Source: Fimbriimonas sp. (GTDB lineage Bacteria > Armatimonadota > Fimbriimonadia > Fimbriimonadales > Fimbriimonadaceae). From it: a DNA stretch of 64,000 nucleotides. Of the stretch, positions 42,383 to 50,835 are shown piece by piece (positions within the stretch are counted from its first letter, which is position 1; each line of letters opens with the position of its first letter). The DNA lies in assembly GCA_031292555.1 (NCBI GenBank), contig JARLGV010000132.1, forward strand, positions 1 through 64,000, in the 5' to 3' direction. A program made the position numbers and the translations under genes. Under the pieces are notes generated by a model. The model was not told where the DNA came from. It did not search any database and worked only from the letters and a program-made list of their open reading frames with translations.

Positions 42383-43120
42383 CTACCGGCCGCCGAGAGT
42401 AACGTCCCTCGACTCGTCCCCCATTAGCTTGCAGAGAAGAGGCTCCATCGCTTTGGCCCAGAGGAGGGCGCCTGTGACACTTGGGTGGAGATAGTCCGGC
42501 ATCAAAAGCTTGTTCACCGATCCGTCCGGCTTCAAGAACACGTGGCCGATATCGAGGAAGTACACGTACTTGTCGTCCCCGAGCGACTTGAACATCTCCG
42601 AGGCCCGACGCAGTACCTGTCCGCGCGAGTTCGCGTCCGGGTGCTCGCCGAACGGAAAGCACGCGAGCAGCAGAATCTTCGTTTTGGGCAGGTCCTTTCT
42701 CAATAACTGCACAATCGCGGTGACGCCGCCAGCGATCTGCTCGGACGTATGGTGGGTCGGATAATTCGTCTCGTCGGCGTTGTTGGTGCCGATCATTAGA
42801 ACGGCGACCTTTGGTGACTGGTTGGTCAGTTCGCCGTTCTGAAGGTTCCAGAGAATATTCTCCGTCCTCGCACCGCTGTAGCCCAGGTTCATCGCATTGC
42901 GCGGCTTGTAGAACTGTCGCCAGATTGGCTGATAGATGTCCCGCTCGAAGTTGTGGGTGATGGAGTCGCCGATCATGAGCAGGTCGTACTTGTGCTTCGT
43001 CACAAGCGAGACCCGCTCCTCGTGAAGCTTCTCAAAGCCTCGCTGTTGGACCGGAACAGTGGCGGGATTCTCCACCAGGCGCAAATGGAGAAGCAGGGCC
43101 AAGCTGAGTGCGCAGATCAT
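42383..43120 (-). CDS. SGNH/GDSL-family hydrolase
   Basis: About 245 residues from ATG 43120 (a GTG at 43123 is also possible). A short N-terminal hydrophobic segment suggests export. GDSIT (catalytic Ser, block I), the GTNN block III Asn and DYLHPS (block V Asp/His) are all present, so the enzyme should be active, probably as a carbohydrate esterase or lipase-like hydrolase (GDSL2/PAF-AH-like subgroup). It is transcribed after the DNRLRE-type gene, about 30 bp downstream. TATCTT lies 9 nt before the ATG. Confidence 0.9.
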   Translation of the reverse strand: MICALSLALLLHLRLVENPATVPVQQRGFEKLHEERVSLVTKHKYDLLMIGDSITHNFERDIYQPIWRQFYKPRNAMNLGYSGARTENILWNLQNGELTNQSPKVAVLMIGTNNADETNYPTHHTSEQIAGGVTAIVQLLRKDLPKTKILLLACFPFGEHPDANSRGQVLRRASEMFKSLGDDKYVYFLDIGHVFLKPDGSVNKLLMPDYLHPSVTGALLWAKAMEPLLCKLMGDESRDVTLGGR

Positions 43121-43151
43121 CACCCTAGAAAGATACCGCCCATACCGGCGA

Positions 43152-43802
43152 TCACTCGAACGTCAAAACGAGTTGCGGTCGCAGCCACTCTTTGGATTCG
43201 TTCTGGCCGTACAGTTTGTAGATGCACGAGCGACCGTCGGCGCTCGGGTCGAGCTTGGAGGTAATCGAAAGGCTGATTGTGTGACTCGAGCCTCCTTGAG
43301 CCTTATCCAACGCTTCCGCGAACTTGTTTGGACCCTTGAGAAGGTCCACCGTGATCGGCACCGGCGTCTCGGAAGCGATCTTGTCTGGGAACCCTGTTCC
43401 GAAGATCGACTTGTCGTCGCCGTTCGGTCGTACCTTGGACGACATATCGAAAGTCCACTTCTTCGCCTCGAATTCGCCGACGACCGGCCTGACTTCGATT
43501 GGGCACCGCTTGGAAGTTTCCACCGTAAATCCTGGATCGGCAATATTCGTGAGCGTCAGCTTTGCCGAGGTTATCTTCGCGCCCTTCGGAAGGTCGGCCA
43601 GGTCCCACTTTAGGTAGCTGAACGAAAACTGGCCCGCGTCTTCGCCTTCTGGCGGGCACGATTTGCCTTCGACGCCCCAGGCTCGCAGATAAGTGCCGTC
43701 GGCAGGCGTGCTGGCGTTGGCGTAGACCCAAACCGTCTCGGTGGGTACGAGCGTGATCGTCTTCGGTGCGGCGAGTGCAAATGCGAGGAGCAAGGGCAGC
43801 AT
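43152..43802 (-). CDS. Exported DNRLRE-type (CBM96-like) beta-sandwich protein
   Basis: 216 residues with a short signal peptide. The body shows the DNRLRE pattern: a strand with 'SYLKWDLADLPKGAKITSAKLTL' character, then paired strands ending in LRPQLVLTF. Such domains bind polysaccharide or mediate surface assembly. It probably shares a transcript with the SGNH hydrolase. It diverges from mutS2, with only 44 bp between the starts. Confidence 0.8.
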   Translation of the reverse strand: MLPLLLAFALAAPKTITLVPTETVWVYANASTPADGTYLRAWGVEGKSCPPEGEDAGQFSFSYLKWDLADLPKGAKITSAKLTLTNIADPGFTVETSKRCPIEVRPVVGEFEAKKWTFDMSSKVRPNGDDKSIFGTGFPDKIASETPVPITVDLLKGPNKFAEALDKAQGGSSHTISLSITSKLDPSADGRSCIYKLYGQNESKEWLRPQLVLTFE

Positions 43803-43846
43803 GGGGGAAGGATACCGGTTTCTCCGTCTGCCACAATACTGGAGCG

Positions 43847-46180
43847 ATGCACGCGATTCAGGTGCTTGAATTCGATACGGTCAAGGAGCGTCTCGTCAAT
43901 TGCTGCGAGACGTCGCTTGGTGGCGAATTGGCATCCGCTCTTGCCCCGCTGTTCGATCCGCCCAAGGTCTGGGATCTGCTCAAGCTCACGGCAGAAGCGC
44001 ACGACGCAGTCGCAAAGCATCAAGTACCGTCCCTCGGCGCCATTCGCGACCTTCGAAAGCCCCTTATGATCGCATCGAAAGGTGGCGTCATTGGCGGCGT
44101 AGAGCTGTTTCAGGTTGCCGATTCCTTGATGACGATGCGCAACCTGCGAACCTTTCTGCGCGCCCAATCATCCACCATGCCGCGGCTGAGTGCCTACGCC
44201 GAGGGCCTCCCCGACGCCAAGCGTCTCGAAGAACAGCTGTTTGACAGCCTTGAACCGGACGGATCGGTCAAAGACGCCGCGAGTGTCACCCTATCCAACC
44301 TGCGGCAGAAGAAGAAGAACACTACCTCACGCATACAGGAGCGCATCCAAAGTTACACCACCGGCAAGACGCGCGAGCTTCTGAGCGACCCGATCTACAC
44401 CGTCCGCGACGGCCGATATGTGATCCCTCTCAAGGCTGAGAACCGCGGGAAGATCCGGGGCATCGTCCACGACACAAGCGGTAGCGGCCAGACGATCTTC
44501 GTCGAACCGGAGGACGTCCTGCAACTTGGAAACGCATTGCGGGAGATCGAAGCAGGCGAACGGACCGAAGTGGCGCGCATCCTGACCCAGCTGAGTGCGA
44601 AGGTCGGGACGATCGCAGTGGAGGCGATTGGCGGCATCGAAGCCGCTTCGCATATCGATTTGGCCCTCGCCAAGGCTCGGCTTGCCTACGATATGAAGGG
44701 CACGATGCCAATACCACAAGGTAATGCCTGGATACAGATCCAGGGCGGCAAGCACCCGTTGTTAAATCCAGAGACAACGGTTCCCCTCGAGCTTTCGGTG
44801 GGGAAGGGCTCTAGCGTCTTGATCACGGGTCCCAACACCGGCGGAAAGACGGTTGCCATCAAAACGGTCGGCCTGTTTGTCTTGATGGCCCAGTCCGGCC
44901 TTATGCCGCCGGCGCTCGATATCCGCCTCGGCCCATTCACCCAAGTTTGGGCGGACATCGGAGACGAACAGAGCCTTCAGCAGTCTCTTTCGACGTTCAG
45001 TGGCCACATCAAGAACATCTCCGATGCGTTGCGTGGCATGAAGCCGGGCGCGCTCGTGCTGCTTGACGAAGCCGGAGCAGGAACCGACCCGGCCGAAGGC
45101 GCCGCATTGGCGCAGGCGATTCTTCTAGAGATGTCCAAACGCGGAGCCGCCATCCTTGCCAGCACCCACTACGGCGAGTTGAAGGCTTTCGCTTACAACT
45201 ACGAAGGTTTCCAGAACGCGGCAATGGAGTTTGATCCCAAGACGTTGCGGCCAACTTACCGTTTGGTCATGGGCGCCCCGGGCTCGTCGCAAGCACTTCG
45301 GATCGCCGAGCGATACGGCATCCCCAAACCGATTGTCGAGCAGGCAAGAGAAGGACTCGGAGTTCAGGCACGTGACGTCGCCGCTATGATGGAACAGCTC
45401 GAGCTCTCTCAGCGTCAAGCCCGAATCGCCCAAAGCGAAGCGGACCGTCGCGCCGACGAACTCAAAAAGTCGGAGGCGAGGGCCGCCCGCAAGCTCGCCG
45501 AGGCTGAGGAGATCCGAAAGAACGCTCACGCCAAGGCGAACGAAGTAATCGAAGCCGCGCTGCGCGAAATCCGCCTCGAAGCAGCCCGACTCTTCGAAGA
45601 GTTGAAGCACACAGCCGGAGATCAGCGCGGGCGCGAGGAGGTCCGGCGTCAACTAAGTGACCTGCAGGAAGTCGGTCGAGACTTCGCCGACGAGTTTCTG
45701 CCAAAGAGATCCTCCTCCGATTCTCCGAGCGCCGGCTCCCTCCATAAGGGCTCGACCGTGAGGATTGAGGGCTACAGCCAACCCGGCACGATCGTAGATG
45801 CTCCCAAAGGAAAGACGGTGCTGGTCCAGGTCGGGGCGGTCAAGATTACGGTGCCGATCTCGAGCCTCAGCGTTGTTGAGTCGAGACCCGTGACCGCAAA
45901 GCCGCGCGCGAGTCTCCAATTGAGCAAGGCGATGAGCGCGACCACCGAGCTTCACCTTCGCCATATGCGGGCCGAGGAGGCTCTGAGGGATCTGGAGAAG
46001 TTCCTGGACGACGCCCTGCTTGCCGGATTGCCGAGCATCCGGATCATCCACGGCAAGGGGGAGGGGATTCTTCGCAAGGTCACTCAGGAGTATCTCCGCA
46101 AGCATCCCGGCGTCGCCACGTTCCGCGACGGTGAACCGGCAGAGGGCGGTCATGGCGCGACCGTCGTCACTTTCAAGTGA
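43847..46180 (+). CDS. mutS2: Endonuclease MutS2
   Basis: 777 residues from ATG 43847, the usual MutS2 length; the ORF-track start at 43766 overlaps the divergent gene and adds unrelated residues. Core and lever domains, then the ATPase: Walker A GPNTGGKT at 328-335 and LVLLDEAGAGTD as Walker B. A coiled region lies at about 520-590, and a C-terminal Smr nuclease domain has LHLRHMRAEEAL and HGKGEGILR. Acts on branched DNA/recombination intermediates or on stalled ribosomes, depending on species. CACAAT lies 9 nt before the start; GGAG is only 2 nt away, too close for a normal ribosome site. Confidence 0.95.
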   Translation: MHAIQVLEFDTVKERLVNCCETSLGGELASALAPLFDPPKVWDLLKLTAEAHDAVAKHQVPSLGAIRDLRKPLMIASKGGVIGGVELFQVADSLMTMRNLRTFLRAQSSTMPRLSAYAEGLPDAKRLEEQLFDSLEPDGSVKDAASVTLSNLRQKKKNTTSRIQERIQSYTTGKTRELLSDPIYTVRDGRYVIPLKAENRGKIRGIVHDTSGSGQTIFVEPEDVLQLGNALREIEAGERTEVARILTQLSAKVGTIAVEAIGGIEAASHIDLALAKARLAYDMKGTMPIPQGNAWIQIQGGKHPLLNPETTVPLELSVGKGSSVLITGPNTGGKTVAIKTVGLFVLMAQSGLMPPALDIRLGPFTQVWADIGDEQSLQQSLSTFSGHIKNISDALRGMKPGALVLLDEAGAGTDPAEGAALAQAILLEMSKRGAAILASTHYGELKAFAYNYEGFQNAAMEFDPKTLRPTYRLVMGAPGSSQALRIAERYGIPKPIVEQAREGLGVQARDVAAMMEQLELSQRQARIAQSEADRRADELKKSEARAARKLAEAEEIRKNAHAKANEVIEAALREIRLEAARLFEELKHTAGDQRGREEVRRQLSDLQEVGRDFADEFLPKRSSSDSPSAGSLHKGSTVRIEGYSQPGTIVDAPKGKTVLVQVGAVKITVPISSLSVVESRPVTAKPRASLQLSKAMSATTELHLRHMRAEEALRDLEKFLDDALLAGLPSIRIIHGKGEGILRKVTQEYLRKHPGVATFRDGEPAEGGHGATVVTFK

Positions 46181-46217
46181 CAGGTTGATCGAATGGACAC
46201 AGTAAGCTAACTGGACC

Positions 46218-46622
46218 ATGGTGACGTATTCCGAACTGTTGGACGAAGCGTGGAAGGCGCGGGCGCGAGCCTATGCCCCGTACAGCGGGTATTTCGTCGG
46301 TGCGGCAATACTCGATACTGAGGGGCGCGTTTGGACCGGCTGCAATATCGAATACGTCGCCTATGGGCTGTGTCTTTGTGCCGAGCGTACGGCTTTGTCG
46401 AAGATGGTCAGTGAGGGAGTCAGGTCATTATTCCGCGTCGCGGTCGTCACCCGCGACGGCGGTTTCCCTTGCGGCATGTGCCTTCAGGCACTTTTGGAAT
46501 TCGCCGGCGACCCCAAATCCGTAGAAGTGATCGTCGCCTCTGAGCTAGATGGCGCCAAGACGTTTCGATTGTCCGATTTACTCCCATTTGGGTTCCAAAC
46601 CGGCGACTTAAAGCGAACCTAA
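46218..46622 (+). CDS. cdd: Cytidine deaminase
   Basis: 134 residues. Zinc ligands C54 in CAERTA with catalytic E56, and C85/C88 in PCGMC. YAPYSGYFVGAA is the family's N-terminal signature. Converts cytidine and deoxycytidine to uridine forms in pyrimidine salvage. TAAGCT lies 9 nt before the ATG as a possible -10. Confidence 0.95.
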   Translation: MVTYSELLDEAWKARARAYAPYSGYFVGAAILDTEGRVWTGCNIEYVAYGLCLCAERTALSKMVSEGVRSLFRVAVVTRDGGFPCGMCLQALLEFAGDPKSVEVIVASELDGAKTFRLSDLLPFGFQTGDLKRT

Positions 46623-46639
46623 ACGCCAGTCTAGGTAGT

Positions 46640-46674
46640 CTTGTTTGTAGACAAGCCGAGCGAGTTCCGCTCGG
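46640..46674 (+). other. Two adjacent small hairpins between cdd and a lipoprotein gene
   Basis: CTTGT-TTGTAG-ACAAG is followed directly by CCGAGCG-AGTTC-CGCTCGG. They may terminate cdd or form part of the lipoprotein leader; no T-run follows. Confidence 0.4.
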
Positions 46675-46681
46675 TGACAAG

Positions 46682-47461
46682 GTGGCACGTTTGAGATTAG
46701 TCGTTCCTGGTTTGGCGGTTCTGATGTCGTTGGTTCTGCTCGCAGGCTGTGGCGGCGGTGGCGGTGGCGGGAGTTCCGGAGGTGGAGGAACCACCAAATA
46801 CACGGGTTACCAGGTGTCGGTCGTGTATTCCGGTAATCCGACGCAAATGGTCGACCCCGGCACTCTGATCGCAGGCGACCAACTCCAGATGACGATAACC
46901 GCTCGTGATTCCACCGGTAGTCTGGTCACTTTGACATCGTCTGGGTGGAAGACGAACGCTCCCGCTGGGGTCGCTTCGTTGACTTCCGACGGATTGCTCA
47001 TCGCAGTTGGATCATCAAACGGGACGACCTACACAGTCCGGGGCGTGTCCGGAGGAAAGACGTACGAAGCTTCGATCGCAGTGGTCGCCAAGCAGGCAAT
47101 CGTTACTGGTTTGGTTCGAAACACGTCCAACACCGCCATCGAATACGCGACGGTTCAGTTCTATAACGCTTCGAAAGTGCTTGTCGGTGAAACGACCACG
47201 ACTAGGATGGGTACCTTCCGGGCCTCCGTGCCCGCGACAACAACGCGGTTCACGATTGACATGTCGCAGGCCGACCCGACCTCCGCGTATTACTACCTGA
47301 CTTTTGGCTATGGTACGGAGGAATATATCGACGGGACAACCTGCCTGGCTCCGCTGCCATCGCCACTATCTCTTACTACCGCCAATCCGCTGCCAAGTGA
47401 CATCGTTCCGGACCTGAAAACACTAGGCCCGCCCCCACCGCCGACCGGCTGTATCGGGTGA
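46682..47461 (+). CDS. Lipoprotein with Gly-rich linker and carboxypeptidase-regulatory-like domain
   Basis: 259 residues from GTG. A type II signal peptide ends at the lipobox LLAGC (Cys about 23), followed by a glycine-rich linker. Residues about 40-135 look like a Big/Ig-like domain; about 138-200 resemble a CarboxypepD_reg-type beta sandwich (TGLVRNTSNTAIEYATVQFY). It ends in a Pro-rich PPPPPTGCIG. The C-terminal half is paralogous to the lipoprotein at 47589-48515. A surface or periplasmic role is likely; binding partner unknown. Confidence 0.85.
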   Translation: MARLRLVVPGLAVLMSLVLLAGCGGGGGGGSSGGGGTTKYTGYQVSVVYSGNPTQMVDPGTLIAGDQLQMTITARDSTGSLVTLTSSGWKTNAPAGVASLTSDGLLIAVGSSNGTTYTVRGVSGGKTYEASIAVVAKQAIVTGLVRNTSNTAIEYATVQFYNASKVLVGETTTTRMGTFRASVPATTTRFTIDMSQADPTSAYYYLTFGYGTEEYIDGTTCLAPLPSPLSLTTANPLPSDIVPDLKTLGPPPPPTGCIG

Positions 47462-47551
47462 AAATAGCTTGTTTGCGGCTTACTTATAACAACAATCGTC
47501 TCAAATAGATGTATCAAAGGATCGAATCCATGAATCTTGATTCCAACTATC

Positions 47552-47580
47552 TTCACAAGGGATGCCTAACTCGGCATAAT
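47552..47580 (+). promoter_or_regulatory. Sigma-70-type promoter, probably leaderless
   Basis: TTCACA (47552-47557), 17-nt spacer, CATAAT (47575-47580), then 8 nt to the ATG at 47589. Both boxes match consensus at five of six positions. Confidence 0.6.
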
Positions 47581-47588
47581 AGATCGCG

Positions 47589-48515
47589 ATGAAGCATGTT
47601 CAGAAGTTTCTCGTCGCGGCCTTAGGAGTATCGATCGTAGGATGCGGCGGCACGGGAGCAACCCAGAAAGTTGTGTCCACCGTGCTGAACTCAACTCCGA
47701 GAATCGAGTGTATCGTCGCGGTGCAGCCCAATAATCTGAAGCATCCGGACGCGTGGACTCAGCAACAGCTCCAAGACCCGACGAATATGTCAGTGAAAGC
47801 GGATCTCTATGACCCAACCGTTTTCGGTGTTCAAGATCCGACGAATATCGAGGCGACCGAGCAGATGATCTTCCAACTCGTGTATTACTCCACGAGCCCA
47901 AGCGGAGTGACTACCCGAAATATCATTTCGTCCGGCGTCAGCTTTACGACCAGCGATCGAGGTTCGGTCTATGGCGTTCTGGCTTCCAATACCGGGCAGT
48001 TCAACGCATCGAGCACGGCGTCGACCTCGCCGCTGTTCGTTTCGGCGACATACAATGGAATGAGCTATGCATCCGAGTATGATGTCCGCCATCGTCAGGC
48101 TCGAATCATTGGAACAGTCCTGGATGCCAATACGAACATGCCAGTGCTCGCAGGCACGAATGTACAGTTCTATGATTCCTCAAACACGCTTGTCGATACG
48201 GTGACCGTGCAGTTCGATGGTTCCATTCGAGCTTCCGTGCCGACGAACACGAAGACGTTCACCGTTCAGGGTGACACCCTCCCGAGTGGATACTATCGCC
48301 AATTTTCGTATAACGCTCAGACATTCGATGCGAGTGTGGTTGCGTGCTTTACGCCGATTCAGATCTTGTCGGACCCGACCAACCAGATTTTGCCGGTCGC
48401 GACTTCGTCGCTGCCATACAATATCCTGGTCGAACCCCGCGTAGCGGGCGAACCGACTCCCGCGCCGACTGGCTGCACAGATACCGGTTTGGCCGTGGTT
48501 CATCACAAAGCCTAA
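47589..48515 (+). CDS. Lipoprotein, paralogue of the preceding lipoprotein
   Basis: 308 residues. Lipobox SIVGC near residue 19. The C-terminal half aligns by eye with the upstream lipoprotein: a 'G.v.d......p...a.VQFYd.s..LV' segment, then 'RASVPT.T..FT', a Tyr-rich strand pair and a closing PAPTGC. The N-terminal half differs. It ends with a canonical terminator 20 bp downstream. Likely a surface-anchored beta protein. Confidence 0.85.
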   Translation: MKHVQKFLVAALGVSIVGCGGTGATQKVVSTVLNSTPRIECIVAVQPNNLKHPDAWTQQQLQDPTNMSVKADLYDPTVFGVQDPTNIEATEQMIFQLVYYSTSPSGVTTRNIISSGVSFTTSDRGSVYGVLASNTGQFNASSTASTSPLFVSATYNGMSYASEYDVRHRQARIIGTVLDANTNMPVLAGTNVQFYDSSNTLVDTVTVQFDGSIRASVPTNTKTFTVQGDTLPSGYYRQFSYNAQTFDASVVACFTPIQILSDPTNQILPVATSSLPYNILVEPRVAGEPTPAPTGCTDTGLAVVHHKA

Positions 48516-48533
48516 GTAGGGCAATCGCGAAAT

Positions 48534-48567
48534 GGGGGACCGAGACGATCGACTCGGCCCCCTTTTT
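48534..48567 (+). terminator. Rho-independent terminator
   Basis: GGGGGACCGAG, loop ACGATCGA, CTCGGCCCCC, then TTTTT. A strong G+C stem with a T-run, 19 nt after the lipoprotein stop. Confidence 0.9.
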
Positions 48568-48736
48568 CGCGTATGAGGCGCTCGCCGATTGGACTTGCTT
48601 CCAATCCTCCTGAAAAACGAACGCTCGTATCGCGTTTTCCCTTCGAAAAAGGACGCTTTCGTCAGATAATGTAGTCGGCTCGGGACGAATCGGCCGGCAA
48701 TTGCCGTCGTAGAATCTGGAAGCGAGCAAGCTGCTG

Positions 48737-49510
48737 ATGAACAAGCGAGTCTTCTTCGACGAGAGCGCCTTCCATCGTTTCTGGAACGAACCCATTCCAT
48801 CGCGACACGTGCTAAGTCACTTGCTCTTTCAGAACCGGCAATTGCGACGCCTCGTGAGCGAGTCCGCAAACTTCTTGGGTGGAGCTCTGCTGTCAGACGA
48901 GTTTGCGCTATTCCAGAACGGCGGAATTCCGTTACTCGAGCGAAGGACTGGACCACTCATTGAGGAAATTCTCGTCCGCCCACGTCTGGCTGCAACGAGG
49001 GGGAGCGAGATCGTGGTTCGCGTTACGGTTCACTTGAGCCACATCGGGCTCCAGGAAACTCGTCGCCAGTACTGGAGTCCACCAAGTCGAGCGCCGTCGC
49101 TGATCGCGGGCCTCGACATTGGAGCACTTGAATTTCCGCCTCGGTGGATTGCCTGGAATCTAGATGAGGCAAATGACACTAAGATCGAATTGGTCGACTG
49201 GGTGCGCAATCTCGTGCTTCCGTGGTTCGACGTGTTTTCACAGACCAGGGAGTTGCGCGGCAAACTCTTTCGCGGAGAGATATCCCATATCGGTCTGGAT
49301 ACATCGCTGGAATTGGTGATTACCGAATACGGAGTCGAAGAGGGCGCCCGATTTCTCAACGAGTGCATTCTTTCCGACTCGAACATTGGGCCGTTGGTTC
49401 GGGAACAGGCCAAGCGGATCATGCGTGCTCAAGATCCAGATCACCGATTGTCCGCCCCCGTATCCAACCTGGCGGCAATCGCCGCGTGCTACCGACTGAT
49501 TCGAAGGTAG
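48737..49510 (+). CDS. Hypothetical protein
   Basis: 257 residues, no signal peptide or membrane segment. A mixed alpha/beta N-terminal half and a helical C-terminal half. No catalytic motif recognised. TAGAAT (48710-48715) lies 21 nt before the ATG and may be a -10. It appears monocistronic between a terminator and mqnE. Confidence 0.7.
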   Translation: MNKRVFFDESAFHRFWNEPIPSRHVLSHLLFQNRQLRRLVSESANFLGGALLSDEFALFQNGGIPLLERRTGPLIEEILVRPRLAATRGSEIVVRVTVHLSHIGLQETRRQYWSPPSRAPSLIAGLDIGALEFPPRWIAWNLDEANDTKIELVDWVRNLVLPWFDVFSQTRELRGKLFRGEISHIGLDTSLELVITEYGVEEGARFLNECILSDSNIGPLVREQAKRIMRAQDPDHRLSAPVSNLAAIAACYRLIRR

Positions 49511-49561
49511 ACACAGCTTTCAGTTTCTTGTGAAAGTTCGAGGTATGATCTTAGGCGGACC

Positions 49562-50725
49562 ATGGCACTAGACCCCGCAAAAATCGTAGGCGACGAACTG
49601 CTTCCCATCCTGAAGAAGGTGGAGAGAGGAGACCGGCTCAGCCGAGAAGACGGAATCTTGCTCTACCGGACTCCGAACCTCACGGCGGTCGGTTACCTGG
49701 CGAATATTGTCCGGGAGAGATTCCACGGTGACAAGGCCTACTTCGTCCGGAATCAGCACATTAACTACACGAACATCTGTAACAAGTTCTGTAAGTTCTG
49801 TAGTTTCTATGCAAAAAAGGGCGGCCCTGCGCCATACCAGATGTCGCTTGATGAAGTTCGCCATCGACTGGATTGGCACCGTGACGTGCCGCTTACGGAG
49901 ATCCACATGGTCGGCGGCATCAACCCACGCCTGCCATACAGCTACTATCTCGATCTCGTCCGAATCGTTAAGGAGGCTCGGCCAGGGGTTCATGTAAAGG
50001 CATTTACTGCGGTGGAGATCGTCGAGATCGCCCGGCAGGGCAAGGTAACCGTCGAACAGGCGTTGGCCGATCTTATTGAGGCTGGCCTCGACTCGCTTCC
50101 GGGCGGCGGCATCGAGATTTTGAGCGATCGTGTTCATGCCGAGTTGTTCGGCAAGAAACTGAACGGCGAAGAGTGGAAGATGGTGGCGCGAGCCGCCGGG
50201 AGGCTCGGGCTCCGCCAGTATGCGACGATGCTCTACGGGCATATCGAAACTGATGAAGAGCGTGTCGATCACCTCATCCAGCTTCGTGAGTTGCAGGACG
50301 AGACGAACCACTTCTTGACCATGACTCCACTGAGCTTCCACCCCGAAGCGACCGAACTGTCCGAGTTGGCTGGTCCGAGCGGTGACGACGACCTTCGGAA
50401 CATCGCTTTGAGTCGCCTCATGCTCGATAATTTCGATCACGTGAAGAGCTTCTGGATCATGAACACGATCCCCGTAACGCAGATGTCGCTCTGGTATGGC
50501 GCCGACGACGCCGATGGGTTGGTTCACGAGTACGAGATCACCTACAAGTCCGGCGAATTTGGGAACAAGTCCCAATCTCTGACTCATGAGAATATGGTCC
50601 GCATGATTGAAGAAGCGGGTCGAACGCCGATAGAAAGAGACAGTCTTTATCGGGAGATCACCGCCGAGCAACTGGAGGGTACGGTCCGTCCCAAACTAAG
50701 TCCGTTGCCGATGGCAACGGCTTGA
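49562..50725 (+). CDS. mqnE: Aminofutalosine synthase (radical SAM)
   Basis: 387 residues. The radical-SAM cluster motif C73-x3-C77-x2-C80 lies in ICNKFCKFC, followed by HMVGG and LPGGGIEI, which are typical of MqnE. It joins SAM-derived adenosine to 3-[(1-carboxyvinyl)oxy]benzoate in the futalosine route to menaquinone. TATGAT lies 12 nt before the start. The other mqn genes are not in this window. Confidence 0.92.
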   Translation: MALDPAKIVGDELLPILKKVERGDRLSREDGILLYRTPNLTAVGYLANIVRERFHGDKAYFVRNQHINYTNICNKFCKFCSFYAKKGGPAPYQMSLDEVRHRLDWHRDVPLTEIHMVGGINPRLPYSYYLDLVRIVKEARPGVHVKAFTAVEIVEIARQGKVTVEQALADLIEAGLDSLPGGGIEILSDRVHAELFGKKLNGEEWKMVARAAGRLGLRQYATMLYGHIETDEERVDHLIQLRELQDETNHFLTMTPLSFHPEATELSELAGPSGDDDLRNIALSRLMLDNFDHVKSFWIMNTIPVTQMSLWYGADDADGLVHEYEITYKSGEFGNKSQSLTHENMVRMIEEAGRTPIERDSLYREITAEQLEGTVRPKLSPLPMATA

Positions 50726-50835
50726 TCGTTCTTCGTTCAGGCCGTTAAGTACAACGAGACCGGTTTTGTCTTTATAGCGAATTGCGCCGGAATCACACGG
50801 AAGAACTCCGTAGACGATTTCCGCATACTTCAAGC

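Noticed and set aside
49568-50671. 367-residue minus-strand ORF opposite mqnE
   Set aside because: Antisense shadow; mqnE has all its family motifs.
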